Source: Raffaelea ambrosiae (lineage: Eukaryota; Ascomycota; Sordariomycetes; Ophiostomatales; Ophiostomataceae). Taken from it: 64,000 nt of DNA. Made by a program: the position numbers and the translations under genes. The notes under the pieces were generated by a model, which saw only the letters and a list, made by a program, of their open reading frames with translations, did no database searches and was not told where the DNA came from. The stretch spans positions 244,821 through 308,820 of the forward strand of contig PCDI01000012.1 in assembly GCA_002778195.1 (NCBI GenBank), given 5' to 3'. Each line of letters starts with the position of its first letter. The first letter of the stretch is position 1. Below are positions 48,101-59,030 of the stretch, in pieces.

Positions 48101-50141
48101 CACGTCCCGCTGTCGAGCCGTACACCTCCGCCCCAGCTTGCCTCCTTGTCTTGTTCCCCTTCCCGAAGCGTGTTCTCGTAAACTGACATAGCAGTTGCAT
48201 AGTAGCGACATGGTCAGATACTGGTTGTGATCGCATGCACAGGGCGCCAAGCACGAGTCCCGACCAGGATTGGATTGGCCGGGCAAAGCTCGCGCAGAGC
48301 AAAACAAGAACAAGGCAGAACCGAATAAGCTGTGCAGGAGATGCACTATTATTGCATGCACAGTAGCATTCTCTCAGCTGGGCATCCGCAGAGTGTACAC
48401 GCCCCCCCCCCCCCCCCCCCCCCCTTGGTGCTGTGTTATCTAACGCAATGTACATGCAAGGAATTCTTGCATGGCTTTGGCCTTGTGATTCCCCATTGTG
48501 TGATAGCAGAGCCTCGGCCATCCGGTCCTTGCCTTTCCCCGACATTTGACTCGTACTCTTTGTTCTCTGTTTGTCTTGCACCACAGCTCTTCAGCTCCTC
48601 TTGGCCAGGACGAGACAGCACCACCCAAGCTGACAACACGACCAACGCAGCGTCTTTTCCACGGGCACGGCCTGTAAGCCGCATTGGAAAGTTGCATAGG
48701 ACTTCGCCTTTTCTCTTTTGCCACCACCCCCTGCTCGGTACGATATATACGATGCAGTACAGACCATCATCAACCAGAAGCAAACAGGCCAAGCAGCAGG
48801 GGGGTCCCCCAGACCAGGAAGGGAAAAAAAAGAGCCCGACAGCCTAGAAACTTCGTATTGAACAACACTTTGGCTGCTCCCGTCCCCCCTGTCCGGCCGT
48901 GCCCACCCGCTTTCCTTTTCTGAGAGTGGTGAAACCCGGTTCGCAAAGACAAAGTGTGCTTCGTATTAGTTCTCTACCTTTTCTTTGTTCAACGTTCGCT
49001 CCGCCATGATCTCCCAGAAACAAAAAAAGCCACCCAATCATTATTACTTGGCTCTCCTGGGGAGGGGGGGGGTTGTTTGCCTGGAGCGGTCTTGGCATGG
49101 GTCATCAGGTTTGTCTCTTTCGTAGTTACGCCCTGTTTGTATTGGTTCTGTCTTTGTCCGGGCATTCTCAGCCCCCCCGGCACTCGTTGATTTGGCAAGA
49201 CGGCGGTTCTCACATGATGTAGCCCCCCCCCTGTAATTCGCTGGCTGGCCTTGCAAGGCAGTGCTGGGTGCCCAATTCCGCACGTCTCCAACGTTGAGTC
49301 CGGCGCTTGGCCGCAACAGGGTACAAACCAAGCAAGATCAGTGGGACAAGCCCAAAAAAAGGAGAACGTCCATACAGGACACAAAAAAAATGGGAAGAAA
49401 GAGAGGGGGGACAATAGAGACGAGCAGAGGCACATCCCCTCGGTGTCTACGGCACACACACACACACACATAAAAAACATGGGATGACTGCATGCATAGG
49501 GATCGGCTAGCGGCTGTTTCTTGCTGTCAAGTTTTCCGCCTTTTCGTCTCTCCCATGCCATTGCCCGTCCAGTGTACTTGTACCTCGCCGAAAAGAGAAT
49601 GTAGACCCAGCGGGCATCACAGAGCCTCAGCGGACTGCAAGACACGCGGAGTGGTCCAAAAGGGCAATGGACCGCGTCTGACCGTTTGGACAAGCAATTG
49701 GCTGCTTTCAACAAAATGAACCTCCTCGAAGATTGCGAGAAAACGGAAAGGTTGATTTGTCAAGATCTGGGATCCTGTAAAATGGCAATGAAAGATGTCA
49801 ACTCACTGAGTTTTCTTGTTGGAGGACATCTAATGACCGGAACTGTGCTGAAAAAAAAAATAGCCTTGAATTTTTCAGCTGTCTACTTTGTGTATTCAAA
49901 AAAATGGTATTCGGTATAACAGCAAACAATAGAAACCTACATGTATGCTATGAAGATGAAAAATGCCCAGAAAAAGGGGGGAAAACTCCCGCCTTACAAC
50001 CAAAATAAAAACCAAAATAAAAACCCAAAACAATAACCGGATATAGATGTACGTGAAAACACGCCAAGACACACGAGTCTAACCATCATTGTGTCTGCCA
50101 TTTATGCGCTGCGCCCTTGTTTCTCGCAAGTTTCCCGTGGT
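42125..50141. other. 8.0-kb intergenic region without a recognisable gene
   Basis: This is the promoter side of the oxidase gene, then DNA of no visible coding capacity up to the 3' end of the DUF2421-type gene. It holds a GT run near 42199, T-rich DNA at 43711-43755, a TTTGCTTG-like tandem stretch (45825-45860), a C run of 23 at 48402, a (CA)n run near 49452 and many short A/T homopolymers. Frames of 150-240 codons (for example 48989-49714) show no family features. Confidence 0.6.
48402..48424. repeat. Poly-C run of 23
   Basis: This is the longest C homopolymer in the window, in non-coding DNA. Confidence 0.9.
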
Positions 50142-53100
50142 TTACTGCAGGAGCATGGCATCTTCGTCCAGAACTCCAAACAGCCCTTCAAACTCCTTGG
50201 CAATCGTCTTGAGCTCCTCGGCCACCTGGCCCGTCACCAGCGCGTAGGCATAGAGCAGCGCGTAGTCGGGCTCCTCGGCAGTCACGGCGCCGTCCGGCTT
50301 GCCGTCACCGTGGCCGTGGCCGCTGCTCCCATTGTTGGCTCTCAGGAAGCCGACCGGCACGTTGGGTGTTGCTGGCGTGATCGGCGTCACAGGAGTCACG
50401 GGTGCCGGCGGGGAGGGGGCCGCCCCCGGTGACGACACGGACGGCACCCCCACAGACTCGGCCAGCTGCTGCACAGCCAGGGTCATCAGGTCCTCCTGGG
50501 CGGCAGGCGGCGACACGGGATTCGTGGCAAGGGTGCTGCTATTCGCAGCTCCCGCGGACACGCCCGCGGTCGGGCCGTTGCTGGGCGTCTGTACGGCGGT
50601 GTTCGGCACCGTGTGCTCCTTGCGGAACTGGAAGATCTTGGCCAGCAGGCGGTCGCGTGTGTTGTCGACGCTGGGGAGGGCGTCGGTCAGGGGGTACTCC
50701 AGCATGAAGGAGCTGGCCAGAACCTGGAAGACGTGGCAGATGCGGTCGCAGAGCATGCTGCGCTCGGGCGCGGTGTAGTAGAGGAGAGCGCGCTCGCCCG
50801 GGGTGAGGCTGCCGCGGCGCTGGGTGAGCAGGCTCATGGCATAGAAGCCGTCCAGCACCCGGTTGGTGGCGGCGAGGACGCGGCCGGCGGCGGCATAGGG
50901 AAAGGGGCCGCGCAGCTCAAACTCGGAGGCGGATCCTTGGCGCAGGGTCTCGAGCCGGGAAGCGTAGCGCTGCAGGGCGGCCTGCTCGCCGGAGCGGAGG
51001 TAGGACTGGGAGCAGTCGGTCCGCAGAAGAATGGCCAGGGGCCCACGCTTCCAGATGAGACCCATCTGCAGGTAGAGCACAGAGACGCCTTCCTTGAAGC
51101 GGCTGCGGGCCGAGATGGGCCAGACGACGCGGCAGACGACGAGGCCCCAGCAGATGCCGGCGGTGACGGCCAGGAAACGATGCTTGGCGATTTCCATGAT
51201 CAGCGGGTGTACGCCGCCCTCGTCGTCGTCATCGTCGTCAACGCGCTGCGACAGCAGGTAGGCGTACAGAGTGATGACATTGTAGGCCAGCAGGGTGGTG
51301 CGGCCGAGCGGAGCCTTGCCCTTTTCAATCATGACGTAGAAGCTGAAAAAGGAGATGAGCAGGCCCAGGAACATCAGCGGCACGGCGCGGGCCTGGCCGA
51401 CATTCCAGTTGACGACGGCTATGATGGCGCCGGTCAGCGTGGCGAGGAAACGCGCTATGGCCGTCGTGTTGGAGGCGCCCACAGTCATGGAGCAGACAAT
51501 CATGAACGACAGCAGACCCCATTCGCCACGCCAGTGCATGTACGTGTCACGGGTCTGGGCCATAAACGCCATGCTGGCCCACATGATGGCGCCGATGCCG
51601 ACCTTGATACCGAAGCGGACTAGTGATGTTGTTAGGAGCGGGTATGCACGTGGGGAAGCAAGCAGACGAGGATCCAGGGTGAGCCTCCGAGAACCTATGG
51701 CCTCTGAACTTACTGTCGTCTCGCGTCAGCATGCGGAAGACCTTGAGCAGCCTCTGCGCAAAGCTCATGACCAGCACGTTGGCCTGCGGTGCCGCCTGCC
51801 AGCTGAACGTGTCGCGACGGTGCACCATGTGGTCGGGGATGCCCTTGGGCAGCTGGGACTTGCGGATGGGCCGGACGGCGGTCGGGGCCCAGGTGGAGGA
51901 GGAGGAGCAGGAGGATCTGCCGGCCGGGCCGTCCAGCGAAGGCTCGGCCCGCCCATCTGGCACCGGCACGTTGAACGGCAGCACAGACGGGTAGCGCAGC
52001 TGCGGCTGCTTCCAGAACAGGAGCCAGCGCCAGCTGCGGCGGTTGTGGTCGCTGACGAGCTTGAGGTCGTCGAGCACGTCGAGGTACTTGACCATCTCCT
52101 CGCCAAAGGCCTGCAGGCTGAAACTAAAGTGCCCGCAGGCGGCGGCGACCTCTTCAAAGTCGGCCTTGATCTTCTCCGAGTAGCGCGGGCGGCCAAACTC
52201 GATGGTGCGGTACAGCTCCTGCAGCGCCTCGGCGCGGGCCGTGTTGAACAGCACCAGCGCGTCCGTCAGGCTCTGGCGGTAGTGCTCGTTGATGTGGATG
52301 GCGTAGTCGTCCTGCGCGGCGCCAAAGGGCGGATCCCGCAGAACACCCGCCAGCGTAAACACCAGCGACTTCGTCGAGGGCCCCAGCATGCTGATGAACA
52401 GCTCAAAGATCTCCGACGACGTCCGCAGCGTCGTCGTGCTGCCGCGCCGCGAGTGGCTGCTGAACTGCGAGCCCTGGGCGGCGCTGCTGGCATGGCCCGC
52501 CGCGTTGCCAGCATGGTTTTCGTTGCTGTCCGCAACCACGTCGTCGCCCAGATTCACGAGGAGCGGCGTGTCCTGCCGGTCGCTGCCCTCGTCCGACGCC
52601 TCGTCAATGGCCGACAGAATGCCGATGCGGCCGCTCCGCTGGAAGCTCGAGCTCGCGCGGTACATGGCCGGCCGAGACGGCGTGGCTGGCGACTGTATCT
52701 GGATCGTGTCGCTGCCGTCGTCGCCGCCGCCGCCGCCACTGCTGCTTCCCATCGTCGTCGTCGTCGCCGCTACGGACTCGCGCAGCAGCTCAAACTGCGT
52801 GTTCGCCGCACTGCGCAGGCCGCCGATGGACTGCGCCAGCGTCTCCATGGACTTGTAGACGCTCTTCTCGAGCTGGTAGAGGCTGGCGTGGCCTGCGGCG
52901 TAGTGCTCGTACTTGGCCTCCTTGAGATTCTTGGTCATCTGCGCGTACGAGGCGCTCCAGCCAGCCGAGGCGGCGCTGAACTCGCCCGACATGGTCAGCT
53001 CGTCCTCGGCGCCGCTGAGGAAGCCGTGCGTGATCATGGCGAGCATGTCGCCGAGCGAGGTGCTGGCCTTGGTCATGGACTCGCGCAGGAGGGCGCGCGC

Positions 53101-54150
53101 CGACACGCGCCACAGCACGAGGCTGACGGTGGCCGTGGTGCAGATGCCAAAGACGAGGATCTTGAGGATCTGCACAATCTTGACATTGGAGAAGACGCTG
53201 CTGTAGGTGTTGTTCTCCTTGGTGACCACCGTGATGATGGCCAGCGACGCCAGCGTGCAGCCCACGTTGACCGACGGGTTGTTGAGCCGCTGCTTGACCC
53301 AGCCGACGAAGCCAAAGGCCACCCCAATGAAGAGCACCAGCACCACAATGTACCCAAACGTCACCCACCCCAGCACCGACCCGAACAGCACCGACGCCGC
53401 CATGGACAGCACCGAGATGACGCTCGCATAGGCCACGGCCACGACGCTGATCGCGCACGCCTCGATCATGCTGCCCGCACTGCGCGCCGGGTGGAAGTAC
53501 ACCGTGATGGTCGCCACCATGTGCTTGCCGTCCAGGTGGCCCAGGAGGTCCGACAGCGGCGGCCAGAACGTCCACAGGCTGGCAATCATGTAGGCCACCG
53601 TGCACTTGACCACGCCGCGGCCCTTGGGCGAGTTCAGCCACGTCTGGAACCGGACGAAGGAGTCCACGATCCGGCGCCGCGTCGACTCCACGCGCACGCC
53701 GAAGCCGACCGTTGTGCAGAACGAGGGCGCGCCGTCGTCATCGTCGTCCAAGTAGTCGGCGTAATTGGAAGCCACCGAGGGAGAGGAGGACGAAGCATTC
53801 GAGGGGGAGGCAAAGGCGCCATTTCGGAGAGTGAACTGGCGACGAGACCGCTCGCCGGTCGATGGGATGATAAAAGTGCCGTTGCGCAGTTTCTGCAGGT
53901 CGTTAGTTTTTTTTTTTTTTTCTCCATGTTACCGTCACTCAAACTGTGCAGCCACATCCTGTAATTGGACTGCGTTGCACGGCGACTCAAAAGAGAAAAC
54001 CCCAGGACGGCGCTCTGCACAATTCCCTCACTCCTTTCGCCCCAAGGCCAAGAAAACACCTACACTGCGCTTGGAAGGCCGACGCGGCGGCCACTGGTTC
54101 CCGCCGGCGCCGGTCGACGGCGATGTCGCGTTCGAGCCGGACGCACTCAT
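50142..54150 (-). CDS. Large polytopic membrane protein with ArAE_2_N and DUF2421 domains (brefeldin A sensitivity-related)
   Basis: It has 1247 aa in three exons: 54064-54150, 51714-53892 and 50142-51619. The first intron (171 nt: GTAGGT, ACTAAC branch, CTGCAG) joins a short N-terminal exon to the motif RRQFTLRNGAFA, which fits the family. The second intron (94 nt) joins TRDD to IRFGIKVGIGAIMW. The N-terminal half has about six hydrophobic segments (VVKCTVAYMIASLWTFWPP, AISVVAVAYASVISVL, GYIVVLVLFIGVAFGFVGW, VNVGCTLASLAIITVV, ILKILVFGICTTATVSLVLW). A long cytoplasmic-type region follows, then a second group of about six segments (LLSFMIVCSMTVGAS, FLATLTGAIIAVVNW, PLMFLGLLISFFSFYVMI, FLAVTAGICWGLVV). 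This two-block layout is that of the fungal ArAE_2_N plus DUF2421 proteins, relatives of aromatic acid exporters and FUSC proteins. The transported substrate is unknown. It is not an obvious pigment gene and marks the start of the dense block. Confidence 0.9.
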
Positions 54151-54961
54151 CGTCGCTTTCGACGGCGGCGTCGGGAAGCGCTGTGCAGCTGCTGTTGGAC
54201 CGGCTGTCTCGGATCGTGGTGCTGATGGTGATGCTGACGAGGCTCTGCGCGGCAAGAGCTTGGCTGTGACGACAACGACGGCAAGGGAAAGCTTCGCAGG
54301 CAAGAGCGCATGCCCTGCGTATTAGCGCGGATGAGACATGAAAACAAACCAGAAGCTGGGGCCGTGTCGTTGGCGAGTACGTGTCGCGTGTTTCTGTGCG
54401 AGCGAAGGGGTGGGTGAAACAAAAAAAATAAAAGACAAAGAGGTCACAATTTCTATGATGCCTGCTGCAAGCCGCCGCTGACCGCTGACTGGCGCTGTTG
54501 CTGTATTTGGACGCCCTGCTTTTTTCCCCCAACATTAATAGGCGCGTTTTTAGTGGATCTCGGCGGCTGCGGTGGGGTTTGGTGAGCTACCCATACACAA
54601 CGAGTACCGCTGTCTGGGCGGCTAGTGCCCGCCAGGTCAAGCTTGCCGCTCGAAACCTGGGCAGGCACGACCCCGCTATGTCTCGCTCTCTCCTTCCCAA
54701 AGGTGCCCACAGCTTGCCCGTCTCCACGTGCGGGACCGTCTCTTTGCCGGCGGCGGATGACTGCAGCCAAAAGAGCTATCAACTAGTTGACTAGCAGCAG
54801 TAAAAAGCCGAATGCGTCTTTGCTAGAGACGCTCCCCAACCCTGTCTTTTCCGCCCTCAGAACGACAGCAGGTCCAGCAGAAGTGACTCCAAAGCACCAG
54901 ACAGAGCCAATTGCAGAAACAAGCAACACAAATCTCAGCCGCGCATTCCTCTTGCTGACCC
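54151..54961. other. Divergent promoter region between the DUF2421-type gene and the HAD gene
   Basis: This is 0.8 kb between two divergently transcribed genes. No distinct regulatory motif was assigned. A short open frame within it has no recognisable features. Confidence 0.6.
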
Positions 54962-56207
54962 ATGCTTCTGCCTCTGCGAGCCTCTCTGTCTGCCGTGTCT
55001 TGCCGTTCCTATCTACTGTCGCCGCTGCCCACTGGGTGTCCTCAAGCCCGCATCGTCTGTGCGGCAACCACCCGTCTCGCTCCTCTCTCTCCTCTCGCTC
55101 CTCTCAGTATGTCTGCGACACCAGAAACCTCGCGCAAGCACTTTGCGCCGCTCAAGGGCCGCACCGCCGACGGTGCGGCTGCTCCCTCGGAAGTGCAACA
55201 TCACCACCATCACCACCGAATCCTGCGCGGCGTTGTCTTTGATATGGACGGGACCTTATGGTGAGTCAGGTAAACAGCCATTGGACCTTTAAGCCCCTTG
55301 GGAAGCCCCCCAATGAAGCAGCTTTCTCACCTCAATCTCTCAACCTCTCTCTCTCTCTCTCCTTCTATATATCTCTCTCTATATATCTCTCTCTGTATCT
55401 CTCCCGCTGCATCTCGCTCTGACACGCTTCAGTCTCCCCCAGACTTACATGTTTGGCGAGATGCGTGACGCCCTCGGCATCACCAAAGCCACGGACATCC
55501 TCGACCACATCTACAGCCTGCCTACCCCGGCAGAGCAGCAGGCCGCCATGGAGAGCGTCCGCGAGGTCGAGCGCCGCGCCATGGCCAACCAGGAGGCGCA
55601 GCCGGGTCTGGCAGCGCTGATGGCCTACCTGGACTCGCGGGGCGTGCGCAAGGGTATCTGCACCCGCAACTTTGAGCAGCCCGTCCAGCACCTGCTCGGC
55701 AAGTTCCTCGAGGGCCATGTTATCGAGCCCATTATCACGCGAGACTTCCGTCCACCCAAGCCCGACCCGGCTGGCATCCTGCACATTGCCCGCAGCTGGG
55801 GATTGACACGGCCGGCTGCTGCAGACGACAAGACAGCCGCTGGCAGCAAGGCCGAGACGGGCTCTGTGTCGTCGGAAGAGGACACCGCAGACCGCGAAGT
55901 GGTGCTAGAGGAACTGAAGGAGGAAGAGGACATCGAGCGCAAGGCAGCAGCGGCAGCAGGAAAGCCTGCTGAAGGGCAGCATGTCTTGGAGGCAGACGGG
56001 TCGGGCCTCATCATGGTGGGCGACTCCATTGATGATATGACGGCCGGCCGCCGTGCTGGTGCCGCCACCGTTCTGCTTGTCAATGACGTCAACCGGAGCC
56101 TGGCTGAGCATGAGCACACCGACTTGGTTATCTCCCGACTGGATGATCTCATTGATATTCTAGAAAACGGGTTTGTCGGTCGTGAGATCCCTCTCCATAC
56201 GTCATGA
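54962..56207 (+). CDS. HAD-superfamily hydrolase (phosphoglycolate phosphatase-like)
   Basis: Exons are 54962-55260 and 55433-56207; the 172-nt intron holds long CT/TATA microsatellites, and CTTCAG is the acceptor restoring FDMDGTLCLPQTYMFGEMRDALGI. Numbered from the internal ATG at 55109, the motifs are D45/D47 (FDMDGTL), T128 (GICTRNF), K160 (RPPKPDP) and D248/D251/D252 (VGDSIDDMTAGRRAGA), so the catalytic set is complete. The upstream ATG (54962) is the first in frame after a stop at 54956. It adds 49 residues with four Arg and no acidic residue, resembling a mitochondrial presequence, so both starts are possible (357 or 308 aa). An acidic low-complexity insert lies at about 186-232 between motifs III and IV. 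A natural run of six His (31-36) precedes the catalytic domain. The substrate is unknown. Confidence 0.9.
55347..55403 (+). repeat. CT and TATATATCTCTCTC microsatellites inside the HAD-gene intron
   Basis: A CT run is followed by about two copies of a roughly 16-bp TATATATCTCTCTCT unit and a third diverged one. Together they form the pyrimidine-rich middle of the intron ahead of its CTTCAG acceptor. Confidence 0.85.
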
Positions 56208-56771
56208 GCGGGCGAGTGTTGTTTGACCATGTACATCTTTTTGCGCATATGGGGGTAGACACGTTTAGACAAAAATATATATGTATCCAAATAAACAAGT
56301 CTCTAATCATACCAGTAAGGGGAGGGTTTTGAATCACATAGGCTTTCACCTTCTTGGCTACATGATCATGGGAGGAAGGACAGAAGGATGGCAAAGTCTA
56401 GGATAAAACGGTGCGCCCTTGCGCCGACACATGCTAGGAAATTTGAAAAGCAGAAGAGTACTGTATCAAACATAAGAAACAATACAAACGGCAGTGAATA
56501 AAACATGAGATGAAACAAAAGAAAAGAAAAAGAAAGAAAGAACAGGAGAAAGTATGGGACAGAAGTAGGGCTTGCCAGATCGACACAAATGAGGGCAAAT
56601 ATCGGGAAAGCAAATCAAATCGAAGGGGCAGAACAAGAACAAGAAAAAAAATGCCACTGTATATCCAAATGGCCCATCATTCCTGTGCGGGGTTTTACTT
56701 GTTTGGCACTCTCCTGCGTGCTGTGTGGCTTTCCTTCATTCCAAAACTGCATGATACACGTTGTACGGCTG
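56208..56771. other. Convergent intergenic region between the HAD and MAPKK genes
   Basis: This is 0.56 kb of A-rich 3' flanking DNA shared by two convergent genes, with AATAAA-like elements such as the one near 56289. No gene was seen. Confidence 0.6.
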
Positions 56772-58864
56772 TCATTTTGTTGGGTATCCAATGGGGTATG
56801 AATCGTATGCGTCGCTCGTTGATGGCATGTAGATGACTTGTTGCGGCACAGCTTGCGGTTGCTGCTGTACTTGTTGCTGTTGTAGTTGATGCAACCGGAG
56901 CTGCTGCATCTGCTGTTGCAACTGCTGCTGTTGCTGCCGCCACTTCATCTCGTCAGGTGTCTCCTTAGGAGGCAGCGGAGGCAATGGGTCGGCGACATGT
57001 TGCTGCTGTGGCTGCCGCACAGGCAGGCTGAATGTCGTCACGCTGGCACTGGCACTGGCAGGCCCGACGGACGGGGCCATGTTGAGGTTGCTACCCAGGC
57101 CGGCCGACATGGGTGGCGGCATGGCATGCGACGGCTGGTTAAAGGCGACTACTCGCGATCCAAGTCCCGAATGTACAGCCTGTCCACCTGATCGGCCAAG
57201 GCTGCCGTAGCCGATGCCGGCACTGCTGCTGGATACCCCGCCGGTGGTTCCCGAGTCGGCGGCATTGCTGGCACCCAGCCCGATACTGACGCCGACGCCG
57301 GCGGCCGACCTCGTTGGGGATCGAGAAGGAAGGCTGATGCCATGTTGGTCACGGGGTGACAGAACCTCGCCCACGATGGGAATCTCACCTGAAGTAGGCG
57401 TCTGCAGCGTGCGGTCGTCGCCGTGGTAGGTCGGCGAGTCGCTGGAGCGTAGCAGCTCCTGCGTGGCCGGCGACAGCTGCGGCGCCAGGTGAGACTTGCG
57501 GTTGTCCCGCTCCATCATCCCCACGGCCCACTCCTGCAGGTCGACCGGCGTCCGCTTCGCCGCCTGCACAAACGGATCACGATCCTAGAGACGTTAGGCA
57601 TTGTGCAAAGAGAGGGAGGGGTCTCGTGACTCGGTCTGCTTACAAATAGATCTTGAGGCGTTGGCCGTTCGTCTGGTTTCTTGTACAGACACTTCTGGAT
57701 CATGTCCTCGAGAATGGACGGGAAGGCATCACTCTTCGGAAGGCGTGGTGCCGGCTCGTGGACAATCTGCTGCAGCAGGTCGAGGATGCCGGCCGGGGCG
57801 CTCTCGGCGTCGGAAAGCTGCTCGCTGGCGGCAAAGGGGAACTTGCCAATCGCCAGCTCCATGATGGTCAGGCCGAAACTCCAGACATCCGACTTGACGG
57901 TATACCGCTCGCCCTGGATACGCTCGGGGGCCATGTAGGTCGAAGTGCCGACAAAGGTGTCGGCAATGGAGTTGATGAGCTCGCCGGACACGCCAAAGTC
58001 GCACAGCTTGATGGAACCCCGAGAGTTGACGAGGATGTTGGACGGCTTGATGTCGCGGTGCATGATGTGGTGCTTCGTGTAGAGGTAGGTCAGGCCACCG
58101 AGCGTGGCCTCGGCGATCTTGCCCAGCACGTCGACGCGGACGGGGCCGAAGACACGGGACACGCGGTCGAGCGAGCTAGTGAGCAATACCAGTTAGCAAT
58201 TTGATCCCAGGAGTAGATATTCTTTTCGTGCTGTTCCTCCAACTCTCTTCCGCTTCATCCCCTACTCCGCACAGGTCCCGTCTCCACGACCTCTGTTCGC
58301 AGCACCTACCCAACGTCCATGTACTCCATGCACATAATCACATCGTTGTTGTCGTTCAGGAAGGAACCGTAGAAGGTGACAATGTATTCCGAGTGGCAGC
58401 CATTCATGATCTGCAGTTCTCGTACGATGCGCTTGCGCATCTCTCTCTTGGCTTCAACATGGATGACCTTGGGGGAGTTAGCATGCAGGGACAAGCCAGC
58501 ACAAAGGATAGACGGCATAGAGGCAGCCCATCGAGGCCTGGCCGAAGTGGCCATCCTCTCCCCAAAGGAAACAACTCACCTTCCGGGCCATCGTCGTGTT
58601 GGTCGGGATGTGGCGGACTTTGCTGACGGTGCCGCCGTTGCCCGAGCCCAGCTCTTTGACGAAGTCGAGATCTTCGGGCCGCAGGTCCAAGTTGTATTCG
58701 ATGCCGATCTCCAGCTGGGCCGACTGGTCATCGCCGTCGAAGTCGCCGCCGCGGCCACCGCCAAAACCCGCAGTCTCGGCTGTCGGGGGCGGCTTGGGGG
58801 CAGCAGGTGCCAGCGCCAGGCCCTTGAAGTTCTTCTTCTTCATCGTGCGGATTTGGAACGACAT
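56772..58864 (-). CDS. MAP kinase kinase, Ste7/Mst7 type
   Basis: It has 595 aa in four exons: 58580-58864, 58310-58467, 57644-58175 and 56772-57584; introns are 112, 134 and 59 nt. The N-terminus MSFQIRTMKKKNFKGLALAP contains a basic-hydrophobic MAPK docking motif (KKK...LAL). Kinase features are the glycine loop GSGNGGTV (73-80), ATP-binding Lys95 in MARKVIHVE, HRD with Asp189, DFG with Asp207, and activation-loop Ser217 and Thr221 in the MEK pattern S-IAD-T. The sequence matches the pheromone/pathogenicity (Fus3/Kss1-type) branch, activated by a Ste11-type kinase and acting on the Pmk1/Fus3 MAPK. The roughly 230-residue C-terminal tail is Ser/Pro/Gly-rich and ends in a Gln-rich segment (about 550-585). 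The start at MSFQ is the only well-placed ATG. Confidence 0.94.
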
Positions 58865-58998
58865 GGCGGCGGTGAGGTGCGAGGACAACGCGGAATGAGG
58901 GGGTTCTATGGGCGGGTGCGTTTCAGGGGGGGGGGGGGGGGGGGAATTCGGGTGGTGACAGTGTGGTCGTTGCGTTCGTCGTGGTTGTCACGGTTCTT

Positions 58999-59030
<32 letters not shown>

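Noticed and set aside
51355..53964. 869-codon plus-strand frame
   Set aside because: It is antisense to the DUF2421-type gene, with His/Arg/Ala-rich composition typical of shadows.
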